Below, piece by piece: positions 45,280 to 51,903 of a DNA stretch of 51,903 nucleotides; positions within the stretch are counted from its first letter, which is position 1; every line of letters begins with the position of its first letter. A model generated the notes under the pieces. That model saw nothing but the letters and a program-made list of their open reading frames with translations, was not told the origin of the DNA and did not search any database. The DNA lies in contig CAMCYK010000012.1 in NCBI GenBank assembly GCA_945883695.1, forward strand, positions 1-51,903, written 5' to 3'. A program made the translations under genes and the position numbers. Source of the stretch: Akkermansia muciniphila. Lineage in GTDB: Bacteria; Verrucomicrobiota; Verrucomicrobiia; Verrucomicrobiales; Akkermansiaceae.

Positions 45280-45606
45280 ATGGATCGACCGATCGCCCGC
45301 CGTGAATTCCTGGCCAGCGCCGGCCTGCTCGCCGCGACCGCCTCAGTCCGTGCCGCGGAGGTCCCGGCCGCCCCTTCGCCGGCGGCTTCCTTCGCGCTCG
45401 ATGGCCACCGCGCGCGCTTCTTTTCGCCGCGGATCGAAAAAGCGTTCCAGGTGCTGATGATCGCCGACACCCATCTGTTCCGCGACGACGGGCGCGGCGA
45501 CCCGTTCCGGCAATTCAGCGGGCGGATGGCCGGCGCTTACCATCAAACGAAGCATTTGAACGCCACCGGTGCCTACCTCCAGCTGGAGTTCGTCCCGCGG
45601 ACCTGA
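45280..45606 (+). pseudogene. Remnant of an exported metallophosphoesterase with an internal deletion
   Basis: The 108-residue frame begins with a Tat-like signal (MDRPIARREFLASAGLLAATASVRAA) and the first strand and metal motif of a calcineurin-like phosphoesterase (VLMIADTHLFRDDGRGDPF), continuing to MAGAYHQTKH. It then passes straight into LNATGAYLQLEFVPRT and the stop. Full enzymes of this type are roughly 300 residues and need GD, GNHD and GH motifs, all missing here. I infer an in-frame internal deletion joining the N-terminus to the last 15 or so residues. It could still be expressed, but not as an active enzyme. Confidence 0.6.
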
Positions 45607-45638
45607 AAAAGCCGCGACCCCTTGCGGGGCCGCGGCTT
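45605..45638 (-). terminator. Rho-independent terminator of the coiled-coil protein gene
   Basis: The stem AAGCCGCG-A-CCCC paired with GGGG-C-CGCGGCTT, followed on the minus strand by TTTTT, lies 24 bases beyond the stop codon of the gene at 45662-46816. Confidence 0.8.
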
Positions 45639-45661
45639 GGGAAAACCAATACCGGGGGCGC

Positions 45662-46816
45662 TTATTCGCCGTCTTCCAGCTCTTCTTCGGTCTCGCCGAC
45701 GGCGGCCTGTTCCTGGATCCGCGCTTCCAGTTCGGCGACCCGCGCGGTCTGGACTTCGAGTTCCTGACGGGTGGTCTGGGTCATCTGTTCGGCGGTCTGC
45801 AGCTTGCCGTCCATCTCATCGACCTGCTTCGCGGCCTGGGCCTGCTGGTCCTCGGCGGCAAAGCGCGCCGATTTCTCGCCTTCCACCTGCTGCTGTGCGG
45901 CTTCCAGTTCCGCGGTCCTCGCGTCGACGCTCTGGCGCAGCGCGTCGCCTTCGGCCCGCAGCGCGGCGATCATGCCGTTGGACTTCTCCAACAGGTGGCG
46001 GGCGGCGGTGAGCTCCTGCTCCATCGCCGAGTTGGCCGCGGTCATCCCTTCGATCCGGGCGGCGGCTTCCGTCATCAGTTGCATCATGCGGGCGGACTCC
46101 GCTTCCATCTCCGCGGCGTGCTCTTCCATCGCCACCTGTTGGGCGGCGAGCGCCTCGTTGCGGGTCGTCTCCGCGGCGAGTTGCTGCTTGAGCTGTTCGT
46201 TCTCGGCGGTGGCCTCGCGGAAGCGGTTGTCGAGCTGTTCGCGTTCCCCTTTCTCGCTGGCCCGCGCCTCGGAGGTCACCTTGAATTGTTCCTCAAGCGC
46301 GGCGGTGCGGCTCTTCAACGCCTCGTTCTCCTGGCGCAGCGCGACGCGCTCCGCCGGTGCCTGGAGTTCGGAGCGCACGCCGGCGAAGTCGCTCTTGATC
46401 GCGGCGAGCTCGCCCAGCGCTTCCTTCATCTGGCTGCGGAATTCGCCGAGCTTGGCGTAGGCCTCGTCACCCGCGGACAGCTTGTCCGCCAGCTCGGTGG
46501 CCTCGCTCTTCCACTCGGCTCCGGCCTTGAGGGCGGCTTCGAGCTCCGACCGCGCGGCTTCCAACTGCCGGGTGGTCTCCTGCTGGACCTCGCGCATCGC
46601 GGCGAGCTCCGAAAGCGCCGAATCGCGCTGGCCGATCGCCTCGCCGGCTTTGCCGCGGGCTTCTTCGAGGGCCTTGGTCAGCTTTTCCGTGGCGTCCTGC
46701 ACCTTGGTGCTGGGTTCCGGAGCCTGCGTGGCGACGTCTTCCTGGGCTCGCAGGACGGGAGTCATCGCGAGGGCGAGACTCATGAAGAGAGCTCTGCTAT
46801 GGGTAATTTTCATCAT
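45662..46816 (-). CDS. Exported long coiled-coil protein
   Basis: The product has 384 residues. After a signal peptide (KITHSRALFMSLALAMTPVLRA) it is almost entirely a heptad-patterned coiled coil rich in Ala, Glu, Gln and Arg (residues about 35-365), with no Pro or Gly breaks and an acidic end (GETEEELEDGE). There is no enzymatic motif. It is probably a periplasmic or surface structural protein or a spacer. Coiled coils give misleading homology hits (SMC, myosin), so no family is proposed. A double ATG is present at the start; a terminator follows the gene. Confidence 0.8.
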   Translation of the reverse strand: MMKITHSRALFMSLALAMTPVLRAQEDVATQAPEPSTKVQDATEKLTKALEEARGKAGEAIGQRDSALSELAAMREVQQETTRQLEAARSELEAALKAGAEWKSEATELADKLSAGDEAYAKLGEFRSQMKEALGELAAIKSDFAGVRSELQAPAERVALRQENEALKSRTAALEEQFKVTSEARASEKGEREQLDNRFREATAENEQLKQQLAAETTRNEALAAQQVAMEEHAAEMEAESARMMQLMTEAAARIEGMTAANSAMEQELTAARHLLEKSNGMIAALRAEGDALRQSVDARTAELEAAQQQVEGEKSARFAAEDQQAQAAKQVDEMDGKLQTAEQMTQTTRQELEVQTARVAELEARIQEQAAVGETEEELEDGE

Positions 46817-46968
46817 GGGATGGATTGAGATTCCGGGTGGAGCTAACTCATTACCCACCAGAATAAAAGCAATAATTAGGATGCTTGAAATATTTTGAAA
46901 TATTAAGCAAAACAACCGTTCGCACATCTTCATTTTTTCCAAATCCGCGGCCGCCCGGGGGGGATTTG

Positions 46969-46999
46969 AAAAAGCCTCACCCCCTCTTGCGAGAGGCTT
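46969..46999 (-). terminator. Terminator-like hairpin upstream of the coiled-coil gene
   Basis: The stem AAGCCTC paired with GAGGCTT is followed by TTTTT on the minus strand, about 150 bases before the start at 46816. Position and direction would fit a transcription attenuator in a long leader, or the end of a small RNA. No leader peptide or riboswitch was recognised. The rest of 46817-47149 holds no gene I can support. Confidence 0.35.
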
Positions 47000-47149
47000 C
47001 AGGCCACATTCCCGCGGGGCGGGATCGCCTCTGTTAGATCGGCCGGCCCGCCGGTGAACTCGCGCATCGACGCCCGGACCCCGCGTGCTAGTGCCGCTTG
47101 GATCCGTTTCCGCAAACCCTCCCCCCGAACCCTCGTCTCCCGCCGCCAC

Positions 47150-47869
47150 ATGAAGTTGCTATTTGTCGCCGACCTGCACTACGCCCTCAAGCAGTTCGAC
47201 TGGCTGGCCGCCCACGCCGCGACGTGCGACGCGCTGGTCATCGGCGGCGATCTGCTCGACCTCGCCGGCGCGCTGGAAATCGATGTCCAGGCGGTGGTGG
47301 TTGAAAAATACCTGCATCGCCTGAGGCCGCTGACCCGGGTCATCGTGAGTTCCGGCAACCACGACGGCGACCACCGCGACGCGACCGGCGAATCCCGCGC
47401 GCGCTGGATCGGTGGAATGAAGGGCGAAGGGCTCCACGTGGATGGCGATTCGATCGATGTCGCGGGCATGCGGATCACCGTCTGCCCGTGGTGGGACGGC
47501 CCCGTCTCGCGCGCCGAGGTGGAGCAACAACTGGTGGCCGCCGCGCCGCCGCCCGGCATTCCCTGGGTCTGGGTCTACCACGCGCCGCCGGAAGGACCGC
47601 TGAGCTGGACCGGCAAGGAATTCGCCGGCGACGCGACCCTCACCGGATGGATCGCCCGCTTCGCCCCGCGGATCGTCTTGTCCGGCCACATCCACAACGC
47701 GCCGTTCTACCCGCAAGGATCCTGGGTGCACCGCTTCGGCCCGACCTGGGCCTTCAATCCGGGCCGCCAGATCGGCGGCATCCCGGCGGTGCTGGAATTC
47801 GACATCGAACGCCAGGAAGTCACCTGGCATTCGCAGGACGGCAGCGAACGGCTGAGCCTGCTGGCCTGA
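47150..47869 (+). CDS. Cytosolic metallophosphoesterase
   Basis: The product has 239 residues from the ATG that places LLFVADLHYAL at the N-terminus. The calcineurin-like metal motifs are complete: D-x-H (ADLH), GDLLDL, GNHDGDH and SGHIHNAPF. The protein lacks a signal peptide. Members hydrolyse phosphodiesters or phosphomonoesters of nucleotides, proteins or small molecules; substrate is not evident. Its stop lies two bases from the stop of the convergent cNMP-binding gene. Confidence 0.85.
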   Translation: MKLLFVADLHYALKQFDWLAAHAATCDALVIGGDLLDLAGALEIDVQAVVVEKYLHRLRPLTRVIVSSGNHDGDHRDATGESRARWIGGMKGEGLHVDGDSIDVAGMRITVCPWWDGPVSRAEVEQQLVAAAPPPGIPWVWVYHAPPEGPLSWTGKEFAGDATLTGWIARFAPRIVLSGHIHNAPFYPQGSWVHRFGPTWAFNPGRQIGGIPAVLEFDIERQEVTWHSQDGSERLSLLA

Positions 47870-47871
47870 CC

Positions 47872-48327
47872 TCAGGACTTCGCGGCGCTCTTCGGCTGGC
47901 GATGCATCAGCGACCCGGGGACATCTTCCACCATGCCGAGGTGATCGTGCCCTTCATACTGGTTTTTCACGTCGATCAGGTAGCGGTCGAGCGTGTCGAT
48001 GCGCCGGGCCAGCAACTCGGCCACGTGCAGGCTGGCCACCGGCGAGGCGGCCAGGAACCCGCGCGGATCGGGGATCGTAGCGAAGCGCGAAGCCCGCATG
48101 GTGCGCACGCTGGCGGTCCAGGGGCCGCCCAGCAGCATCGACATCTCGCCGAACACCGCGCCGGCTTCGGCGGTCTTTGCCAGGCGGATTCCGTCGCGGA
48201 GAACTTCCACCTCGCCCTCGAGCAGCACGTGCAGCGCCTCGCAGGGCTGGTCTTGCTCCAGGACCAGCACGTCCGCCGCCAATTCGCGGGTCGGCTGGTC
48301 GGCGACGATTTCGAGGAACGGATTCAT
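47872..48327 (-). CDS. Cyclic-nucleotide-binding-domain protein
   Basis: The product has 151 residues and a single cNMP-binding beta-barrel: LEQDQPCEALHVLLEGEVEVLRDG, then the phosphate-binding cassette-like GAVFGEMSMLLGGPWTASVRT. The usual Arg of the cassette (GExALL-x-x-x-xRxAxV) is replaced around GPWTASV, so cNMP binding may be altered. A C-terminal helix (VAELLARRIDTLDRYLIDVKNQYE) follows with no DNA-binding domain, so it is not a full Crp-type regulator. It may be a stand-alone sensor or regulatory subunit. Confidence 0.75.
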   Translation of the reverse strand: MNPFLEIVADQPTRELAADVLVLEQDQPCEALHVLLEGEVEVLRDGIRLAKTAEAGAVFGEMSMLLGGPWTASVRTMRASRFATIPDPRGFLAASPVASLHVAELLARRIDTLDRYLIDVKNQYEGHDHLGMVEDVPGSLMHRQPKSAAKS

Positions 48328-48457
48328 GGTGCGGAAGGTGGCGGGAAGCGGCGGTCCGGTGAACCGGGGAGGGGAGCAGGTGCGGGGCCAGCCGTCGCAC
48401 GGAATTCGGCGGCGGGACGGCTGCCCGGCAAAGCCAGGCCGCCCGCTTCACGCGAGC

Positions 48458-49273
48458 TCACAGGGTTTTCCGGATGAGGGAGATCGCTTCGTCGAGGGTC
48501 GGATCGTCGGTGTCGATGAGATGGGAACCCTCCGGAAAGCGGTTCTCGCGGACATCCTCGATGTATTCGCGGAAGGCGGCGACGCGTTCATCCTGGAGAC
48601 GGCGGTATTCGGCGGCGAAATCGCGGTAGGCCTTGGCGTGGCGCGGCAGGCGTTCGTCGTAGTCGCCGAGGATGTCGCAGGAAAAGAGAAACTGGGTATC
48701 GCAGCCGCTGCCGGAGCCGAGCGACATCAGGATCATCGGGGTCTGCGAGCAGAGGAAAGCAGCGAGGCGGTGGGGGACGACCTCGAGTTCCGCGGCGTAG
48801 GCACCGGCGTTTTCAAGGTCCTTCATCTGCCGGTAGAGCCGGAGGGCTTCGTCGGGGGACTTGCCGATGGCGCGGTAGTTCGTCCACGTGACGTGGCGGG
48901 GCACCATGCCGAGGTGGCCGACCACCGGGATGCGCTCGCGCGCCATGGCCTCGATGATGAACGGGCTGGCCGAGCAATAGACCGAGCTGGCCCCGAGTTC
49001 GAGCGCGCGGAAGCCGACGCGGATCCCCTCCTCGGGCGAGGCGAGCCCGTGCGGGGTGGCGGCGGACAGGAAACTGTTCGGCGCGGCCGCGACGAGGCGG
49101 GGCAAGCGCGCCTGCGCCTCGGGACTGTCGAAGCTGCAACTCATGAGATCCACCCCCGCCTCCTCGGCCGCCGCGGCCTCCTCGGGCGACTTGACGTGGA
49201 TATGGGTCAGGCAGCGCTTGCCCTTGAGCTGCCGGAGGTCGTGGACGGTGTATTTCTTGCGGGGGCGGAGCAT
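48458..49273 (-). CDS. Divergent PanB-like (ketopantoate hydroxymethyltransferase fold) protein
   Basis: The product has 271 residues, about the length of PanB. The start (YTVHDLRQLKGKRCLTHIHVKSPEEAAAAEEAGVDLM), GHLGMVPRHV, and LENAGAYAAELEVVPHRLA match PanB's barrel, including the Glu of the LE-x-VP motif. Yet PanB's metal-binding VGDS and D-x-PF are replaced by MSCSF and ATPHGL, and the KVQG segment is absent. It therefore belongs to the PEP mutase/PanB superfamily, but a change of substrate is likely. No other pantothenate gene is nearby. Confidence 0.65.
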   Translation of the reverse strand: MLRPRKKYTVHDLRQLKGKRCLTHIHVKSPEEAAAAEEAGVDLMSCSFDSPEAQARLPRLVAAAPNSFLSAATPHGLASPEEGIRVGFRALELGASSVYCSASPFIIEAMARERIPVVGHLGMVPRHVTWTNYRAIGKSPDEALRLYRQMKDLENAGAYAAELEVVPHRLAAFLCSQTPMILMSLGSGSGCDTQFLFSCDILGDYDERLPRHAKAYRDFAAEYRRLQDERVAAFREYIEDVRENRFPEGSHLIDTDDPTLDEAISLIRKTL

Positions 49274-49693
49274 GGCGTGAAGCGACGGTCGGATGCGGTC
49301 GCCCGGAAGCGCGCGACCTGAATCTGATTACGCAAGATCGGCGGGGTATGCAAACCAGGGGATCGCGCGAGGAAGGAGGCGGGCATTTCCGCCGTGTTTC
49401 GCGCGGAGCCGATCCCTCGCCACTGCCGGGTGGCCACGAACGCGAATCATTTTACCACGTGCCAGGCATTTGGTCGGATTAATTGCTGCTTAACTCATTG
49501 ATTGACAGCATTTCCGGGAAAAAATCCCGTTCCTGACTTTGGGGCGGGGCGGATGGTGGACGGATGAGCTGCGGGCGGGTGGGCAATCCTGCACCGGCAA
49601 TGCGTCGCAGGCTGGCGGACCGCCGATCTTCCCGATTTGCCAGACCGTCATTTGCCGGCTGCAGGGTCGGCGTCTGCCCCTTCACCCGCGAGA
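49274..49693. other. Intergenic region between divergent genes
   Basis: No gene is supported. It contains a small hairpin CGGGA-AAAAA-TCCCG (49515-49529) and leads into the candidate promoter/operator at 49694-49723. Confidence 0.4.
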
Positions 49694-49723
49694 TTGACAG
49701 AAAATGCGGAGTCCGCATACTGA
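49694..49723 (+). promoter_or_regulatory. Candidate promoter with palindromic operator
   Basis: TTGACA (49694-49699) is a perfect -35 hexamer. Eighteen bases further is TACTGA (49718-49723), a fair -10. The spacer holds the perfect palindrome ATGCGGA-G-TCCGCAT (49704-49718), which looks like a repressor site. The start codon at 49730 is only seven bases past the -10, so the transcript would be leaderless or nearly so. Alternatively the hexamers are chance and only the palindrome matters. Confidence 0.4.
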
Positions 49724-49729
49724 CGGATC

Positions 49730-50230
49730 ATGAGCAGTTTCGGCATCCGTCCACGCTTCACCCAGACTCTCGACCTGCGCTTGGAAGAAGCGCAGGCGCG
49801 GTTGGCGCGAGCGGTGGAGGAGGGCGCGGACCGCTGCGAGATGAAGATTTTCCCCGGCTTCATCTGCCTGCGCATCCCGGAACAGGACCGTCACTTCTGG
49901 TCGCCGCGCTTGAACCTCGGCCTCGAAACCACGGAGGACGGCAAGACGCGGATCGAAGGCATCTACGGACCGAACGCCAATGTCTGGGGGCTTTTCCTCT
50001 ACGGATACCTGCTCACCGGCACCTTCGGCCTGTTCTCCGGGGTCTTCGGCTTCGCCCAATTCCTGATCGGCCAGCACCCTTGGGCGCTGTGGATATTCGG
50101 CGCGATGCTGGCGCTCGCCACCGGCCTCTACGTCATCGCCCAGTTCGGCCAAAAGCTCGGCGCGCTCCAAACCTTCCGCCTCCACCAGATCTACGAGGCC
50201 GCGATGGGCCGGACGGTGGAGATCCACTGA
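49730..50230 (+). CDS. Membrane protein with two transmembrane helices, hypothetical
   Basis: The product has 166 residues. A soluble N-terminal domain (about 1-80, FTQTLDLRLEEAQARLARAV...FPGFICLRIPEQDRHFWSP) resembles the SRPBCC-like parts of small uncharacterised proteins. It is followed by two helices (VWGLFLYGYLLTGTFGLFSG... and LWIFGAMLALATGLYVIAQF) and a short cytosolic tail. I cannot name a family. It has its own candidate promoter and is convergent with the cytochrome gene nine bases away. Confidence 0.65.
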   Translation: MSSFGIRPRFTQTLDLRLEEAQARLARAVEEGADRCEMKIFPGFICLRIPEQDRHFWSPRLNLGLETTEDGKTRIEGIYGPNANVWGLFLYGYLLTGTFGLFSGVFGFAQFLIGQHPWALWIFGAMLALATGLYVIAQFGQKLGALQTFRLHQIYEAAMGRTVEIH

Positions 50231-50239
50231 GGCGGGATC

Positions 50240-50671
50240 CTAACGCGATCTCGGCGAACGGCCCTGCGGCCGGAGGGCGAGGTCCTGTTCCGGCAGCTCC
50301 GCCCCGCCCGCGATCCACGCTTTCAGCACTCCGACCTCCCGCGGCGCGAGCGCGTGACCGGTCGGCGGCATCGCGCCGATGTCACTGTCGGACAGCGTGA
50401 CCACTTGGAAAAAACGGCTCTGCTCCGGCGCGCCGGGCACGATCAGCCGGCCGGGTCCGGTCAGCGCGGCGAGGTCCCGCGTGCTGGCGAAGGACGGCAT
50501 CCCGGCCAGCCGCTCCGACCCGTGGCAATGCACGCAGCCGGCCTCGAGTACCGCGCGGGCTTGCTCGAAGTTGGCCGCGCTGCTCCCGCCGCCCGGCGTG
50601 GTGGCGCAGCCCGCGAGCAGCAGGGCGATCCCGGCGAATGCGAGAAGGACCGGGCCGGCGGGGGATTTCAT
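50240..50671 (-). CDS. Cytochrome c-type lipoprotein
   Basis: The product has 143 residues. The lipobox LLAGC (C22) marks a lipoprotein. The haem motif is CVHCH (46-50), and the distal methionine is probably in IGAMPPTGHALAPREVGVLKAWI, the pattern of planctomycete/verrucomicrobial c-type cytochrome domains (PSCyt/CxxCH). It would be a periplasmic electron carrier tethered to a membrane. No oxidase or dehydrogenase partner is adjacent. A ThuA-like gene lies 57 bases upstream on the same strand. Confidence 0.85.
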   Translation of the reverse strand: MKSPAGPVLLAFAGIALLLAGCATTPGGGSSAANFEQARAVLEAGCVHCHGSERLAGMPSFASTRDLAALTGPGRLIVPGAPEQSRFFQVVTLSDSDIGAMPPTGHALAPREVGVLKAWIAGGAELPEQDLALRPQGRSPRSR

Positions 50672-50728
50672 GAGCGAAGTCTCAAGCCGCGGCGGGCCGG
50701 CGGGAAGGAAGAAAGCAACGTGGCGCTC

Positions 50729-51295
50729 TCAGTCCGCGGCCGTTGCCGGCAGGCGGCCCGCCCAGCGGATCCCTTCGAGGATGTGCCGCCGTACCAAGGG
50801 CGTCGAAAGCGAGCGCAGGTCATGGCCGAACTCGGTGTAAAAAAAGCGGCCTCCGGTGGCGGGCTCGTTCAACCATGGCCATTTCGTCTGGTGAACCAGC
50901 GCGGCGTGCAGGCCGACGATCCCCTTCCTGCCGCCGTCGAACCAGGTCTGCACCGACTTCCGCTCCTCTTCGCCCAGCACCTTGTCGAGTTCGTTGGCGT
51001 TGTTCAGAACCAGCAGGTCGTAGGGGGCCAGCGCGGCGGGCAGCAGGTCCTTGCCATGCTCGGTGACGTCGACCTCGAAGCCGTTCTCGTGGCCGAGCAG
51101 CACCAGCCAGCGGTTGATTTTCGGGATATCCGGGTGGCGGTAATAGCCGGTGTCGGAATAGACCAGCACCTTGGGCACGCCAGCGGCGGCGGCCGGCGGG
51201 GCGGCTTCGTGGGCCGACAGCGGGGCGCAGGAAAGCAGCAGCAAGCCCGCGACGCGGCGGAGGATGCGGACAAGGGAAGACCGGCGGTTTTTCAC
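50729..51295 (-). CDS. ThuA-like exported protein
   Basis: The product has 188 residues from a GTG at 51295, which places a signal peptide (VRILRRVAGLLLLSCAPLSA) at the N-terminus; no ATG gives a better one. The body has the ThuA/glutamine-amidotransferase-like pattern: KVLVYSDTGYYRHPDIPKI, DLLVLNNANELDKVLGEEERKSVQTWF, GGRKGIVGLHAALVHQTKWPW. The HAA-type motif at the active-site position lacks a catalytic cysteine. ThuA proteins act in trehalose or sugar use or are of unknown role. At 188 residues it is shorter than many family members; the C-terminus (HILEGIRWAGRLP) is present. Confidence 0.75.
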   Translation of the reverse strand: MKNRRSSLVRILRRVAGLLLLSCAPLSAHEAAPPAAAAGVPKVLVYSDTGYYRHPDIPKINRWLVLLGHENGFEVDVTEHGKDLLPAALAPYDLLVLNNANELDKVLGEEERKSVQTWFDGGRKGIVGLHAALVHQTKWPWLNEPATGGRFFYTEFGHDLRSLSTPLVRRHILEGIRWAGRLPATAAD

Positions 51296-51296
51296 G

Positions 51297-51903
51297 ATGC
51301 CGGATCTGCCTTTCCGAACCCGGGATGGCAAGCAGGACTTCCGCTTCGTCACCGACCCGGCTTCCATCCGCACCATTTCGGAAATCGGGCTGGGCCTGCT
51401 GCTGTTCATGATCGGGCTGGAGATGGACCTCAAGGATCCCGCGCCCGGCCCGCTGGCGCTCGCGCTTGGCAAGGTGCTGTTGCTGGTTCACCAACATCCG
51501 CAACTTCTTCGTCACCCTGTTCTTCGTCGCCCTCGGCATGATCATTCCGCTGCCGACCTGGGACTGCCTGTTCTGGATGCTGGTTTGCGGCGCGGTGCTG
51601 GTCGCCGGCCGCCTGCTCACGGTGTTCCCCGCGCTTTTCAGGATGCGCCTGGGTCACCGCATGAGCCTGGTGCCGGCGATCCATCTCAGCCAGCTCGCTG
51701 CTCGAGGAGATCGCCCGCGACCGGCCCGCGCAAGCTGCTGCGGCAGCTGCGCGAGCTGAACCCCGGCGCGAGGATCATGGTGCAAGCCGGACGGATCGCC
51801 GACGTGGCCACTTGCTACGACGAGGGCGCGAGTTACGTCATGACCCCGCGGCTGCTGGACGCCCGCGATCTGTTAGATATGCTCGATGCCGCCGGGCACG
51901 ACC
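51297..51903 (+). pseudogene. Decayed CPA2/KefB-type cation:proton antiporter (runs off the window)
   Basis: Three separate pieces in different frames match parts of monovalent cation:proton antiporters: ISEIGLGLLLFMIGLEMDLK (51390-51440, frame of the ATG at 51297), then FTNIRNFFVTLFFVALGMII with following membrane helices (about 51480-51680, next frame), then RKLLRQLRELNPGARIMVQA and VATCYDEGASYVMTPRLLDA of the TrkA-N regulatory part (from 51729, first frame again). The pieces are far shorter than the 550-650 residues of a full protein and are joined by deletions. Such a gene cannot make a working transporter. Confidence 0.7.

Noticed and set aside
45662..46816. SMC/chromosome-segregation protein
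   Set aside because: Only coiled-coil similarity; there is a signal peptide and no ATPase heads.

Overview
The window is about 52 kb of high-GC bacterial DNA, with AT-richer islands at roughly 1.6-3.5 kb, 12.5-18.3 kb and 32.8-33.7 kb. Several things suggest Verrucomicrobiota of the Luteolibacter/Haloferula type: secreted proteins with thrombospondin type 3 calcium repeats, a Ser/Thr kinase paired with an ECF sigma factor, WXXGXW-repeat and immunoglobulin-like exported proteins, and many short palindromic intergenic repeats. This is inferred from gene content. There is no rRNA gene, and I recognised no tRNA.

Layout. 1-3.3 kb: the 3' part of a large secreted, polymorphic-toxin-like gene with a probable frameshift, overlapped by a small exported-protein gene. 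3.7-9.5 kb: a 1921-residue STAND NTPase with a DUF4062-like N-terminus, a beta-propeller-like middle and a helical C-terminus, resembling bacterial NLR-type defence proteins. 9.5-12.4 kb: an exported plant-cysteine-oxidase/ADO-like thiol dioxygenase, an exported glutathione peroxidase and alanine racemase. 12.5-18.2 kb: a 1403-residue TSP3 protein ending in a putative His-rich nuclease toxin, its one-base-overlapping Imm11-like immunity gene, an unknown gene and a divergent XRE regulator.

18.3-27.4 kb is the most interesting part. Two adjacent flavin-dependent halogenase genes, one lacking the usual catalytic lysine, are followed by a six-gene locus: STM4014 (ATP-grasp), STM4015 (leucine-rich repeat), a HAD phosphatase, STM4013 (sulfatase/phosphatase fold), STM4012 (HemN-like radical SAM) and STM4011 (radical SAM). 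The families are named after Salmonella loci that occur together. To my knowledge their joint product is unknown. The locus is bracketed by two copies of a GTCGAC-type palindromic repeat.

27.5-39.3 kb: ECF sigma factor plus kinase, a VOC protein, a long WXXGXW-repeat protein with a tandem-repeat tail, a broken HEPN two-gene module lying between that gene and a duplicated copy of its 3' end, RseP-type protease, small lipoprotein and unknown genes, and an Ig-like exported protein. 39.5-51.9 kb: S9 peptidase, NarL-type histidine kinase with discoidin-like sensor regions, truA, a remnant of an exported metallophosphoesterase, an exported coiled-coil protein, a metallophosphoesterase, a cNMP-binding protein, a divergent PanB-like enzyme, a membrane protein, a cytochrome c lipoprotein, a ThuA-like protein and a shredded CPA2-type cation/proton antiporter pseudogene that runs off the window.

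Family assignments come from reading translations and motifs; no search was run. Residue positions are counted from the starts chosen here.
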